Assembly: GCA_016290615.1 (NCBI GenBank)
Contig: JAEEUS010000003.1
Coordinates: 1-64,000, forward strand
Direction of reading: 5' to 3'
From: Lachnospiraceae bacterium
GTDB lineage: Bacteria; Bacillota; Clostridia; Lachnospirales; Lachnospiraceae
DNA length: 64,000 nucleotides
Positions 41,763-51,676 of the stretch are shown here, piece after piece (positions within the stretch are counted from its first letter, which is position 1; each line of letters opens with the position of its first letter). The notes below the pieces were generated by a model. That model was not told the origin of the DNA. It was given only the letters and a program-made list of their open reading frames with translations, and made no database searches. Both the position numbers and the translations under genes were made by a program.

Positions 41763-42053
41763 ATGACCAGCAAACAGCGCTCATATCTTAAAGGCTTGGC
41801 GATGAATATCGAACCTATATTTCAGGTTGGAAAATCATCAATAACACCGGAATATACACAAGCTATAACGGAAGCTTTCAATAAAAAAGAACTGATCAAG
41901 ATATCTGTTCTTAAAAACTGTATGGACGATCCTCGTTCAATAGCAGAAGTTTTAGCTGACAGAACAGGTTCGCAGGTTGTTCAGGTCATAGGTAAGAAGA
42001 TAGTACTATATAAGCCCGACAAAAAGGATCCGAAGATAGTATTACCATTATGA
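41763..42053 (+). CDS. YhbY-type (CRM domain) RNA-binding protein
   Basis: LKGLAMNIEPIFQVGKSSITPEYTQAITEAFNKKELIKISVL. Confidence 0.94.
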   Translation: MTSKQRSYLKGLAMNIEPIFQVGKSSITPEYTQAITEAFNKKELIKISVLKNCMDDPRSIAEVLADRTGSQVVQVIGKKIVLYKPDKKDPKIVLPL

Positions 42054-42068
42054 GAATGAGGTAAAAAC

Positions 42069-42683
42069 ATGAAAACAAACAAAAAAGTCGGTATTATTGG
42101 CGGAACATTTAATCCAATCCATATTGGACATCTTATTTTGGCAGAGCATGCTTATGATGAGTATAAACTTGATGAGATACTCTTTATACCAACAGGCATA
42201 AGTCATTTTAAGGATCCAAGCATTGTTTTAGATAAGAAAAAGCGTATAACAATGACCGGTGGAGCAATAGATGATAATCCTCATTTTGCGCTTTCAACCA
42301 TAGAGACAGATCGCCCAGGAAATTCATACACCTATGAGACTCTGGAAGAGTTGAAGAGGATGAATCCTGATACAGAATACTATCTTATAATCGGAGCTGA
42401 CTCTCTGTTTCAGATAGAAGAGTGGAAGAACACTGAGTCTATCATGAGTAATGCTTCTATCCTTGTTGCTGTAAGAAAAGGACAGAGTCTTGAGGAACTC
42501 AAAGCTAAAGCTGAAGAACTTACAAAGAAGTATAAGGCTACGATTAATGTCCTGACATGCCCTTATATTGACATATCATCAACTGAAATCAGAGCTAGGA
42601 TCAAAGAGGGTAAAACAATTCGTTATATGGTTACTGATGATACTCTGAATTATATTAATAAATTCAATTTATACAGAGACTGA
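42069..42683 (+). CDS. nadD: Nicotinate-nucleotide adenylyltransferase
   Basis: GIIGGTFNPIHIGHLILAEHA; YIDISSTEIRARIKEG. Confidence 0.96.
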   Translation: MKTNKKVGIIGGTFNPIHIGHLILAEHAYDEYKLDEILFIPTGISHFKDPSIVLDKKKRITMTGGAIDDNPHFALSTIETDRPGNSYTYETLEELKRMNPDTEYYLIIGADSLFQIEEWKNTESIMSNASILVAVRKGQSLEELKAKAEELTKKYKATINVLTCPYIDISSTEIRARIKEGKTIRYMVTDDTLNYINKFNLYRD

Positions 42684-42690
42684 TCTTTAT

Positions 42691-43266
42691 ATGGATAATG
42701 ATGAGATAACGCAAAAACTAAACAGTACTCTTAAACCCAGAAGGTTTGTGCATACTCTGGGAGTAGCGTACACGGCGGCTTCCTTAGCTATGTGTTATGA
42801 TCCTCTGATCATGGATAAGGCTTTCAGAGCGGGACTTTTGCATGACTGCGGCAAATATCTCAGTGATAAGGAAAACATCACATTCTGCGAGAAGAATAAG
42901 ATAGAACTCAGTGATATAGAGAAAGAGACTCCGGGCCTGATTCATGCTAAAATGGGCGAGTTTCTAGCAAAACAAGAGTATGACGAAAACGATGAAGATA
43001 TTCTTTCTGCTATACGTTGGCATACTACTGGAAGACCTGGAATGAGCCTTCTTGAAAAGATCGTTTTTATTTCAGATTATATCGAGCCTAACAGAGATCA
43101 TGATCCCGATTTACCAAGTATCAGGCAGATGGCATTTACGGATATTGACGGATGTCTTTTGAGAATATATGAACATACTATATGGTATCTGAATGATACA
43201 GGAAAGAAACAGGATCCGATGACTAAAGAATCTTACGAATTCTATAAGGACAGATTACAAAATTAG
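42691..43266 (+). CDS. yqeK: HD-domain (p)Np4A/diadenosine tetraphosphate hydrolase YqeK
   Basis: RFVHTLGVAYTAASLA, AGLLHDCGKYLSD, AIRWHTTGRPGMS, IFISDYIEPNRD. Confidence 0.95.
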   Translation: MDNDEITQKLNSTLKPRRFVHTLGVAYTAASLAMCYDPLIMDKAFRAGLLHDCGKYLSDKENITFCEKNKIELSDIEKETPGLIHAKMGEFLAKQEYDENDEDILSAIRWHTTGRPGMSLLEKIVFISDYIEPNRDHDPDLPSIRQMAFTDIDGCLLRIYEHTIWYLNDTGKKQDPMTKESYEFYKDRLQN

Positions 43267-43278
43267 ACAGGAAACAAA

Positions 43279-43614
43279 ATGGAAGAATTACTTGGACTGA
43301 TACAGGATAAGCTAGAAGAAAAAAAGGCTGAGGATATTTCTGTTATAGATATATCCGAGCTTTCAATAATGGCTGATTACTTTGTTATAGCAAGCGGAAG
43401 CAATGCAAATCAGATACATGCCATGGCTGATTTTCTTGAAGAGGAGCTTGCTAAGAAAGGTATTAAGCCTAATCATATAGAAGGATACAGTACGGCAAAC
43501 TGGATATTATTGGATTATAGTGATATTATTATACATATATTTGATAAAGAGAGCAGAAACTTCTATGATCTAGATCATATATGGAAGGGCGGAAAGACAA
43601 TATCTCTGCCTTAA
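43279..43614 (+). CDS. rsfS: Ribosome silencing factor RsfS
   Basis: DISELSIMADYFVIASGSNANQIHAMAD; WILLDYSDIIIHIFDKESRNFYDLDHIW. Confidence 0.96.
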   Translation: MEELLGLIQDKLEEKKAEDISVIDISELSIMADYFVIASGSNANQIHAMADFLEEELAKKGIKPNHIEGYSTANWILLDYSDIIIHIFDKESRNFYDLDHIWKGGKTISLP

Positions 43615-43638
43615 TCTTGGTATTGAGGGGTTAATATC

Positions 43639-44568
43639 ATGATTCATGTATTTATAGTCAATCCGATGGCCGGAAGAGGAGATTTCGCTGAAAAACTGCG
43701 TAAAAAGATCTCGGAATTTAAGGATATCGAGTATTATATCTTTGATACCAGAAATGCGGGATATGAGGGCGAACTCATAAACAGGATCCAGCATATATTC
43801 GAAGATGAGAAACTGAGAATTTATTGCTGCGGTGGATCTGGGACCATCAGGAATATTCTTAACGATATAGACAATCTTGACAATGTTGAGGTTGCCTTCT
43901 TTCCATGTGGACTTTCAAACGACTTTCTTAAAGTTTTTCCAAAGAATGAACAAAAACGTTTCAGCGTACTTGAGGAACTCATTTACGGTGATGTCATAGA
44001 TGTGGATTACATCAGATACAATAATAAGGGGATTGCGCTTAATACTTTCTCAATGGGCATAGATTCCTCGCTTATTGAATGTATGGAAAAATACCGATTC
44101 CTTAACACTATCGGTAATATTTCGCCTTATTTGTGGGCATTGCCTGTCGCTTTGCTTAAATCGAGAACTACAAAGTGTGAAGTCACTATTGGAGATAAGC
44201 ACTATGTTGATGATTTTACAGAGATATTCTTTGGAAATGGCAATGTTTTGGGTGGCAGCGTATGTGTATATGACGAAGCAGTTGTGAATGACGGAGTCGG
44301 TAAATATCTGCTGTTACGTGCTGACGCAAGAAGATTCTGGAGTATACCGATTGCTTTTAATTTGATAAAGAAGAAATATTACAAGCTGAAATATATCGCA
44401 GAATATGGCGATGCACAATGCATTTATATCAGAAGGATCAATGACGGTCCCATTAAGTATAATGTTGACGGAGAACTGCTGACATTTGGCGGAACAGTCA
44501 AGCTTGAGATGGTAAAAAAAGGATTGCATTTTGTTGTACCGAAGGGGGTAACTTTGGATGAACAATAG
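43639..44568 (+). CDS. Diacylglycerol kinase-like lipid kinase
   Basis: HVFIVNPMAGRGDFAEKL; IYCCGGSGTIRNILND; GLSNDFLK. Confidence 0.92.
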   Translation: MIHVFIVNPMAGRGDFAEKLRKKISEFKDIEYYIFDTRNAGYEGELINRIQHIFEDEKLRIYCCGGSGTIRNILNDIDNLDNVEVAFFPCGLSNDFLKVFPKNEQKRFSVLEELIYGDVIDVDYIRYNNKGIALNTFSMGIDSSLIECMEKYRFLNTIGNISPYLWALPVALLKSRTTKCEVTIGDKHYVDDFTEIFFGNGNVLGGSVCVYDEAVVNDGVGKYLLLRADARRFWSIPIAFNLIKKKYYKLKYIAEYGDAQCIYIRRINDGPIKYNVDGELLTFGGTVKLEMVKKGLHFVVPKGVTLDEQ

Positions 44569-46303
44569 TTATGCACGCTTTTGTAATGTAATATTCTATT
44601 ATCTCAGTGTCATCGTGTGTCTTATAGGAATTTACGGCGACCCTGATATGAGAAAACCAACGAAGACGATATTGTTCGTTTTCTTCATACTGCTTGGTAT
44701 CATGCCTGGATTCTTGCTTGATGCCAATATCCTTGATATGCATAAATACAAGAGATTCTATCTGGTTACTTACTGTCTTGCAAGTTTATGCATGTATTTT
44801 ACATGGAATTCGATAACCCTTTTAATAGGCATGTTGTTTTTGGAATCAATGCTCTGTCTTGTATATTTGGATCCGGAGTTTTTGCTGTTCCAGAATTTTG
44901 TATGTATTATTCTGCTGACATTCCTGTTTTTCTATGAACGCATAAATGATAAAGTGACACTTGATGAAGTGCAGTTTCTCATCATCTTTTTCATGTTCCT
45001 TGGAGCGAACTATATAGGAAGGCAGGTTGTAAAACTTGTCCTTCATGAACGATTCAAGAGTATGGAGCAGGAACGAAGCTTGGATGACATGCTCCGCGTC
45101 GTTGAGACAAAGGTTGATGAAGCAAGAAATGCCGTAAAAGCTAAATCTGAATTCTTGTCTAATATGTCTCATGAAATCCGTACCCCGATCAATGCCGTAC
45201 TGGGAATGAATGAGATGATACAGCGTGAGAGTGACAATGAACAGATTTCCGAGTACTCGCGTAATATCGCAAGCTCAGGAAGTATGCTTCTTGCTCTGAT
45301 TAATGATATCCTGGATCTTTCTAAGATTGAATCTGGTAAAGTTGCGATTATCAGAGTAGAATATCAGCTCAGTACAGTTTGCAATGATCTAATGAATATG
45401 ATCAAGGACAGAGCTGGAAAGAAGAATCTTGGATTAAAACTTAAAATAAATCCGCAGATTCCTAATTATCTATATGGTGATGAGGTTAGGATCAGACAGA
45501 TAGTACTAAACCTTTTGACCAACGCAGTCAAATACACTGAGACTGGTACGATAACGGTAAATGTAGATTTTGTAAACAGAAGCAAATCACAGATTGATTT
45601 AAAGATAAGCGTAAAGGATACCGGAAGAGGTATTAAGAAGACAGATATCAATAAGCTGTTTACTTCATTCCAGAGACTAGAAGAAGCTCATAATAAGAAT
45701 ATCGAAGGAACAGGACTGGGTCTTGCTATCGTTGGCGGATATGTAAAACTGATGCATGGTAAGATCGATGTCATAAGTGACTATGGTAAAGGCAGTGAAT
45801 TTATTGTTACCATTCCACAGAAGGTTGTTAAGCATGATGAGATAGGTGAGTTTGACTTTAAGTTCAATAAGCCTTCTGCGAAGACTAACAGCTATAAGCC
45901 GACATTCAAAGCTCCCAGAGCAAAGATACTTGCAGTTGATGATAATAATATGAACCTTATTGTTGTAAAGAATCTTCTTAAAGCAACAGATATAAGGATC
46001 GATTTTGCACACAGTGGTCAGGAGTGTCTTGATAAGGTCAGAAACGAGTTTTATGATGTTATCCTGCTTGATCATATGATGCCTGAAATGGACGGTACAG
46101 AGTGTCTGAGAATCCTTAAAGATCAGAAACTTATTAACAAGACTCCGGTAATCGCTCTTACAGCAAACGCATTATCCGGAGCAAAAGAAGAGTATGTGAG
46201 ACTTGGATTTGATGATTATATTTCAAAGCCTATTGTACCTCTTGAACTTGAAAACATGCTCAAGCATTGGCTGCCAGGATGGTTGATCGATGTAACTCAG
46301 TAA
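44558..46303 (+). CDS. Hybrid sensor histidine kinase/response regulator
   Basis: N-terminal TMs; FLSNMSHEIRTPINAVLGM H-box; GTGLGLAIVGGYV; REC domain with LLDHMMPEMDG; no DNA-binding output. Confidence 0.94.
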   Translation: MNNSYARFCNVIFYYLSVIVCLIGIYGDPDMRKPTKTILFVFFILLGIMPGFLLDANILDMHKYKRFYLVTYCLASLCMYFTWNSITLLIGMLFLESMLCLVYLDPEFLLFQNFVCIILLTFLFFYERINDKVTLDEVQFLIIFFMFLGANYIGRQVVKLVLHERFKSMEQERSLDDMLRVVETKVDEARNAVKAKSEFLSNMSHEIRTPINAVLGMNEMIQRESDNEQISEYSRNIASSGSMLLALINDILDLSKIESGKVAIIRVEYQLSTVCNDLMNMIKDRAGKKNLGLKLKINPQIPNYLYGDEVRIRQIVLNLLTNAVKYTETGTITVNVDFVNRSKSQIDLKISVKDTGRGIKKTDINKLFTSFQRLEEAHNKNIEGTGLGLAIVGGYVKLMHGKIDVISDYGKGSEFIVTIPQKVVKHDEIGEFDFKFNKPSAKTNSYKPTFKAPRAKILAVDDNNMNLIVVKNLLKATDIRIDFAHSGQECLDKVRNEFYDVILLDHMMPEMDGTECLRILKDQKLINKTPVIALTANALSGAKEEYVRLGFDDYISKPIVPLELENMLKHWLPGWLIDVTQ

Positions 46304-46351
46304 GAGATAATTCTTGCTATGTAAAAGATTCCGGCTGGCTAATTTGAAAAG

Positions 46352-46402
46352 AAAAAGCAAATAAAAAACCAAGAGTTTCGATGCTCTTGGTTTTTTGCTT
46401 TT
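46352..46402. terminator. Bidirectional terminator between convergent genes
   Basis: AAGCAAATAAAAAACCAAGAG-tttcgatg-CTCTTGGTTTTTTGCTT. Confidence 0.9.
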
Positions 46403-46406
46403 ATAT

Positions 46407-47027
46407 TTATTTATATAATCTAAATACACCGAAAACCTTACCTAGAATCTTACAATCATCAACGATTATCGGATCCATGGTATCATTCTCGGGCTGAAGC
46501 CTGATATGATCTTTTTCCTTGTAGAAAGTCTTAACTGTTGCGGAATCGTCTATGAGTGCAACAACAGTATCTCCGTTTTTAGCGCTGTTACAGCTTTGTA
46601 CAAAGATTTGGTCATTTGAGTAAATGCCAACATTGATCATTGAATCACCCTTAACTTTTAAACAAAAACAAGGTTCTCCGGAAGGAATCATCTCAGCTGG
46701 AACAGGAAAATAACTTTCAATGTTTTCTTCAGCTAGGATAGGAGAGCCAGCGGCTACTTGACCGATGACTGGCAGAGATACCATTTCTGTCCTGACCATT
46801 TGAAAACTGTCATCACATATTTCAATTGCACGCGGTTTTGTTGGATCTCGTCTAATATATCCGTTTTTCTCAAGTGTAGCAAGATGCGCGTGAACAGAAG
46901 AGGTAGAACTGAGATCTACAGCAGTACATATTTCTCTAACTGCTGGTGGATAGCCTCTCTTGAGTATTTCTTCCTTAATGTATTCAAGAATCTGTTGTTG
47001 CTTTGCGCTTAGTTTTCCACGTGCCAT
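46407..47027 (-). CDS. lexA: SOS repressor LexA
   Basis: [48 protein letters not shown] cleavage site; GDSM Ser; VKTFYKE Lys. Confidence 0.97.
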   Translation of the reverse strand: MARGKLSAKQQQILEYIKEEILKRGYPPAVREICTAVDLSSTSSVHAHLATLEKNGYIRRDPTKPRAIEICDDSFQMVRTEMVSLPVIGQVAAGSPILAEENIESYFPVPAEMIPSGEPCFCLKVKGDSMINVGIYSNDQIFVQSCNSAKNGDTVVALIDDSATVKTFYKEKDHIRLQPENDTMDPIIVDDCKILGKVFGVFRLYK

Positions 47028-47068
47028 ATTCCTTTATCCCTTTCATTGTAAAAGTTTCATAGTTTTAC

Positions 47069-47082
47069 CGAACTTCTATTCG
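47069..47082. promoter_or_regulatory. LexA-like box in the lexA leader
   Basis: CGAAC-TTCT-ATTCG, one mismatch from CGAAC-N4-GTTCG, just downstream of a minus-strand TATAAT. Confidence 0.75.
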
Positions 47083-47133
47083 TATTATATCAGAAAAAAA
47101 ATCTCTTGAAAATAGAAAATCGAAAATTTGTTC

Positions 47134-47217
47134 CGAAAAAATGTTCGAAAAAGTATTGACAAACAAAAATATGTTCGATATATTATATATAGAACAGCTG
47201 TTCGCAACACTTGTTCG
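47134..47217. promoter_or_regulatory. Tandem LexA-like boxes over promoter of LysM gene
   Basis: CGAAA-AAAT-GTTCG (47134), CAAAA-ATAT-GTTCG (47164), AGAAC-AGCT-GTTCG (47191), GCAAC-ACTT-GTTCG (47204); promoter TTGACA (47156)-N17-TATATT (47179). Confidence 0.8.
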
Positions 47218-47244
47218 AAAAAGACGAATATGAGGATTGATATT

Positions 47245-47610
47245 ATGAAAAAGGGATATAACAGATATAATCATAATGATAAAAACAGATTAACACCAAG
47301 ACAGAAACAGAAGATCATGAGAAAGATATCAATGCTTCTCGGTTCAGTAGCATTAGTAATGATAATAATGCTGACAGTAAAGGAGACAGCTTTGAATTCC
47401 AAAGCGGCAGATACGTATAATAAGTACTATACAAGTGTAGAAGTAAAACCGGGAGATACATTATCAGAGTATTATAGAATATATGGTGAGCATTATGAGA
47501 ACAGCGCCAGATTTTATGAAGAAGTAAGCATGATAAATGATATAGATATTGAAAGTATTAAAGCTGGAATGTATGTGATAATTCCATACTATTCACAGGA
47601 AGTGAAATAA
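47245..47610 (+). CDS. LysM-domain membrane-anchored protein, YneA-like candidate SOS division inhibitor
   Basis: Basic N-terminus, one TM (MLLGSVALVMIIMLTV), LysM VEVKPGDTLSEYYRIYG...INDIDIESIKAGMYVIIPY; divergent from lexA with LexA-like boxes. ATG 47230 is an alternative start. Confidence 0.82.
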   Translation: MKKGYNRYNHNDKNRLTPRQKQKIMRKISMLLGSVALVMIIMLTVKETALNSKAADTYNKYYTSVEVKPGDTLSEYYRIYGEHYENSARFYEEVSMINDIDIESIKAGMYVIIPYYSQEVK

Positions 47611-47645
47611 TATGGTATTTATATACTTATCCTTTTCAAAGTAGA

Positions 47646-47669
47646 TGGAGCAGGTTTAAGCCTGCTCCA
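47646..47669. terminator. Inverted repeat/possible terminator
   Basis: TGGAGCAGG-TTTAAG-CCTGCTCCA, loop contains the stop codon of the minus-strand ORF. Confidence 0.55.
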
Positions 47670-48141
47670 TTGAATTTATCTTGGTTTTCACGTTGAAAAG
47701 CACCGTTGTCATTGCCAGCCATGATATAACAAAGAAAAAGTAAAAAATTAGCATGTGATATGAACTGCAGTTTTTCATTTCCTCATATTTTATTAGCCAT
47801 CCGATGATTAGTGTTATTATACATGCCTGATGCAGTGATATAGTAACTAGAAGATGAAGTGTTGTCTTTGCCAATAAAACTACTAGAAGTGATATTAAAG
47901 GTATTAAAGTGTTTATGAGAAGCAATATTGCAAATAATCTGGAACTATCATCAAATACTACTTGTGGAGTGTCCATGACCACCAATACTATGAACATAAT
48001 CATTTCAACTAAAAAGCATACTGTATAAGGTATGATAAGTGACTTTCTTTGTTTTGCAAATTTATGCTTGCCTGCTTCAATATATTTGTCATCTTTTTTA
48101 TTCTTGTCAGCAGTAGTAGGCTGTGTTTTCATAATGGTCAA
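47656..48141 (-). CDS. Uncharacterised membrane protein (4 predicted TMs)
   Basis: 161 aa with four hydrophobic segments; no recognised family. Confidence 0.7.
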   Translation of the reverse strand: MTIMKTQPTTADKNKKDDKYIEAGKHKFAKQRKSLIIPYTVCFLVEMIMFIVLVVMDTPQVVFDDSSRLFAILLLINTLIPLISLLVVLLAKTTLHLLVTISLHQACIITLIIGWLIKYEEMKNCSSYHMLIFYFFFVISWLAMTTVLFNVKTKINSMEQA

Positions 48142-48183
48142 TCCTTTTATTAATGGTTATTTGTACATGGCATTATAGTGATG

Positions 48184-48207
48184 AAACTATTCGCAAAAGA
48201 ATAGTTT
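48184..48207. repeat. Perfect 9-bp inverted repeat
   Basis: AAACTATTC-gcaaaa-GAATAGTTT between two minus-strand genes; no T tract. Confidence 0.6.
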
Positions 48208-48233
48208 AACGAACAGTTATACGTGGAAAATGC

Positions 48234-49760
48234 CTAAATATCGCTATTTTCATCAATTATATCAGTTTCATCTATGTTTGTATTATCAAGAGGAATTACA
48301 ATTTCATCTTCCTTATCTTCTGATCTATCTTTTGATAATACTTTTTCATTGTATGATGATTTTACTCTGTTAAATAATCCGCTTATTACATCTTTAACTG
48401 ATGAATTGTTTTCTGCGGTTTGCTCTTTATCATTATCATTCAGAGCTATCTGTGTGTATCTCTTTTCATTGTTCAATGAAATCTTATCTTTAACAGTTTT
48501 TGTGTGTATAACATTATTACTGTCGATATAATCAAGATTTATATAATCATCTGTATCAATCGATAATTGCTTGTCTGTTAATGAACCACGCATAAAGCGT
48601 CTGAACCCTGCGTATATGCATGCAAATGTAGGAACGCCAAGAAACACTCCGGGAATGCCCCAAATGCCGCCAAAAAACATGATTGAAAAAATTACCCAGA
48701 ATCCTGATAAACCGGTTGAATTGCCCAAAATTATAGGTCCAAGTACATTTCCATCAAATTGTTGCAAAATTACGATAATTACGACAAAATACAAAGCTTT
48801 AATAGGATCGATCAATAAAATAAGGAATGCACTCGGTATAGCTCCGATAAATGGGCCGAAAAACGGAATTATGTTCGTTACACCGATAATTACAGAGATC
48901 AACAGTGTATAAGGCATGTTGAAAAGTGTAAGTATTATGAAACATATCATTCCGATAATGATTGAATCTATTATCTTACCGACAAAAAATGAAAGGAATG
49001 TCTTATCTACGTATCTAATATCTTCTATAACTCGATTTGCTTTGTCACGTTTGAATATTACATAGATAACCTTCTTTATCTGAGCTCTGAAGCGTTCTTT
49101 TCCTGATAAAAGATACACTGCAATGAAAAATCCGATTATCAGATCCCATAATGCACCAAGAAAACCAAAAAGGCTGCTTGAAAGGCTCTTCACCCATCCG
49201 TTGATACTCGGGACGATGTTTTCATATAGAAAATTCATGATATCTTCATAATAATTCTCTATAACAGCAACGATATCCTGGTCGGGGAACAGTCCAAGCT
49301 TTTCAATTATCGCATTCGCAATCCTTATCAATGAATCAAGGTATACAGGCATCTGGTTTATGATATTCTGAATACTTTCGATCAACTGAGGGACGACGGT
49401 CTTTATGAACAGATATATAAGAACGAATACGAACAATAATGAAAAAAAGATAGAAATGGTTCTCATTAATCGTTCTTTTTTCTCGTCTATTTCAATATTA
49501 TACTTTTTTGCTATGGGTTTAAGGACTTTGTCTTCTATTATATCTATAAGCGGACTTAGCAGATATGCTACAATTAAGCCATCAACGATAGGCATGATCA
49601 TATGAAGCAGATCGCCTATTGATTTTGACATTGCAGACATGTTAAGGATCAGATATATCGACAAAACAGATGCCATAATGACAAGAAATGCCGTAAGACC
49701 CCATTTGAAGTATTTTGATTTCATTACAGGATGTTTTTCCTGCTTTTCGTTCTTGCCCAT
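48234..49760 (-). CDS. AI-2E family transporter
   Basis: FFIAVYLLSGKERFRAQ, GVTNIIPFFGPFIGAIPSA, FDGNVLGPIILGNSTGLSGFWVIFSIMFFGGIWGIPGVFLGVP. Confidence 0.94.
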   Translation of the reverse strand: MGKNEKQEKHPVMKSKYFKWGLTAFLVIMASVLSIYLILNMSAMSKSIGDLLHMIMPIVDGLIVAYLLSPLIDIIEDKVLKPIAKKYNIEIDEKKERLMRTISIFFSLLFVFVLIYLFIKTVVPQLIESIQNIINQMPVYLDSLIRIANAIIEKLGLFPDQDIVAVIENYYEDIMNFLYENIVPSINGWVKSLSSSLFGFLGALWDLIIGFFIAVYLLSGKERFRAQIKKVIYVIFKRDKANRVIEDIRYVDKTFLSFFVGKIIDSIIIGMICFIILTLFNMPYTLLISVIIGVTNIIPFFGPFIGAIPSAFLILLIDPIKALYFVVIIVILQQFDGNVLGPIILGNSTGLSGFWVIFSIMFFGGIWGIPGVFLGVPTFACIYAGFRRFMRGSLTDKQLSIDTDDYINLDYIDSNNVIHTKTVKDKISLNNEKRYTQIALNDNDKEQTAENNSSVKDVISGLFNRVKSSYNEKVLSKDRSEDKEDEIVIPLDNTNIDETDIIDENSDI

Positions 49761-49883
49761 AAGATTACCATCCTAATTCAATCTATAACGATTATATCAT
49801 AATATTGACAATTGTGCTGTTTATGTCATAATTTCTATAGCGGATCAACTATTCGTTAAATATATTAGAAAGCATATACAAAA

Positions 49884-50618
49884 ATGAAATTACAACAGGT
49901 TTTAAGCCGGGTAAGAAAAGCGGTTGATGATTATAATATGATAGAGGAAGGCGATTGCATAGCTGTAGGTATTTCGGGTGGAAAAGACAGCCTTACTCTC
50001 CTGCACGCTCTCGCTGCTCTCAGACGGTTTTATCCCAAGAAATTCACACTAAAGGCTATAACCGTAGACCTTGGATTTGACAATATGAAATTGGAAGATA
50101 TTACGGCCATGTGCAAGGAACTTGATGTCGAATATCATATAGAGAAAACAGATATTGCTCAGATAGTATTTGATGAAAGAAAAGAATCAAGCCCGTGTTC
50201 TCTATGCGCTAAGATGCGTAAAGGCGCCTTAAATGAAGCAATAAAAGCAATGGGGTGCAATAAGGTGGCTTATGCACATCACAAGGATGATGTTGTTGAA
50301 ACTATGTTGCTCTCCCTCTTCTATGAAGGACGTTTTCATTGCTTCAGCCCGGTAACATATTTAGACAGATCCGATGTTATAGTAATCAGGCCTCTCATAT
50401 ATATGAATGAGGCGGATGTTGTTGGCTTTGTCAGAAGATATAGTGTTCCAGTTGTTAAGAGCCCATGTCCAGTTGATAAGAAGACTAAACGAGAGTATGT
50501 ACATCAGATGGTAAAGGAACTTAATAAGGATATTCCTAGTGTCAGAAACCGAATGTTTACAGCAATTACAGATTCGGATCTGCCTGGCTGGTCGAGTAAA
50601 AAGGACGCAAGATACTGA
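49884..50618 (+). CDS. TtcA/TilS-like tRNA thiolation ATPase
   Basis: GISGGKDSLTLLHAL PP-loop; SPCSLCAKMRKGAL; AYAHHKDDVVETMLLSLFYEG. Confidence 0.92.
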   Translation: MKLQQVLSRVRKAVDDYNMIEEGDCIAVGISGGKDSLTLLHALAALRRFYPKKFTLKAITVDLGFDNMKLEDITAMCKELDVEYHIEKTDIAQIVFDERKESSPCSLCAKMRKGALNEAIKAMGCNKVAYAHHKDDVVETMLLSLFYEGRFHCFSPVTYLDRSDVIVIRPLIYMNEADVVGFVRRYSVPVVKSPCPVDKKTKREYVHQMVKELNKDIPSVRNRMFTAITDSDLPGWSSKKDARY

Positions 50619-51676
50619 TGGATAAGAATAAGACAAATTATCATGATGAGCTGAATAAGAAAAACATTACTAAGCTAAGAGAACTTCTTGATACTCTTCC
50701 GGCTTTCTGCAAGATGTATTTCAGAGGAATGAATGACACGATCAGTTCCAGGACCAAGATCGCATACGCTTATGATCTAAGGGTTTTCTTTGAGTTTCTG
50801 CATAAAAACAATCCTGAAGTGAGTAAATATGAAATGAAAGATATCCCGATAACCATTCTTGACCGAGTCAGTCGAGAAGATGTTGAGGAATATATGGAGT
50901 ATCTTTCGTTTTATAAAAATGATAATGAAGATGATGTACTAAATGATGAAAGAGGCAAGAGCCGAAAGCTCGCATCACTCAGATCATTCTATAATTATTA
51001 TTTTAAAAATGAACTTATAGAGACCAATGCACCTGCTCTTGTTCCGATGCCCAAACTTCATGAAAAAGAGATCATCAGACTTGAGCCCGACGAAGTAGCG
51101 ACCTTGCTTGATCAGGTTGAAGCAGGTACGAATCTTACTAAAAAGCAGTTGAGTTATCATAGTAAGACAGTAGTACGTGACATGGCAATCCTTACTCTCC
51201 TGCTCGGTACAGGTATTCGTGTAAGTGAATGCGTTGGTATTGATATAAATGATGTTGATTTTGATAATACTCGTGTAAAAGTTCGCAGAAAAGGCGGTTA
51301 TGAGGATGTTGTATATTTCGGCGACGAGGTTTTGAAAGCACTGACAGAGTACTTCGAAGAACGTAAGCATATAATTGCATTCAGTGGTAGTGAAGATGCA
51401 TTTTTCTTATCATTGCAGAATAAGCGCATCAGTGTCAGAGCTGTTGAGAAACTAGTAAAAAAATACTCATCTCTTGTAACAAACGTAAAAAAAATAACTC
51501 CTCATAAATTGAGGAGTACTTTTGGTACTAATCTCTATCAGGAGACTGGAGACATCTATCTTGTTGCAGATGTTCTTGGTCATAAGGATGTTAATACGAC
51601 CAGAAAACATTATGCGGCAATGAAAGATGAGCATAAGCGTAAAGCGGCTAAAGCTGTGCGTCTCAGAGAGGATTAG
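50618..51676 (+). CDS. Tyrosine recombinase, Xer-like (possibly XerS-like)
   Basis: TGIRVSECVGI (Arg), KGG, HKLRSTFGTNLYQETGDIYLVADVLGHKDVNTTRKHYA (HxxR...H...Y). Confidence 0.9.
   Translation: MDKNKTNYHDELNKKNITKLRELLDTLPAFCKMYFRGMNDTISSRTKIAYAYDLRVFFEFLHKNNPEVSKYEMKDIPITILDRVSREDVEEYMEYLSFYKNDNEDDVLNDERGKSRKLASLRSFYNYYFKNELIETNAPALVPMPKLHEKEIIRLEPDEVATLLDQVEAGTNLTKKQLSYHSKTVVRDMAILTLLLGTGIRVSECVGIDINDVDFDNTRVKVRRKGGYEDVVYFGDEVLKALTEYFEERKHIIAFSGSEDAFFLSLQNKRISVRAVEKLVKKYSSLVTNVKKITPHKLRSTFGTNLYQETGDIYLVADVLGHKDVNTTRKHYAAMKDEHKRKAAKAVRLRED

Noticed and set aside
51497-51517. Perfect hairpin ACTCCTCA-TAAAT-TGAGGAGT inside the recombinase gene
   Set aside because: Encodes the conserved TPHKLRST catalytic region and lacks a T tract; likely coincidental, though a recombinase-binding role cannot be excluded.
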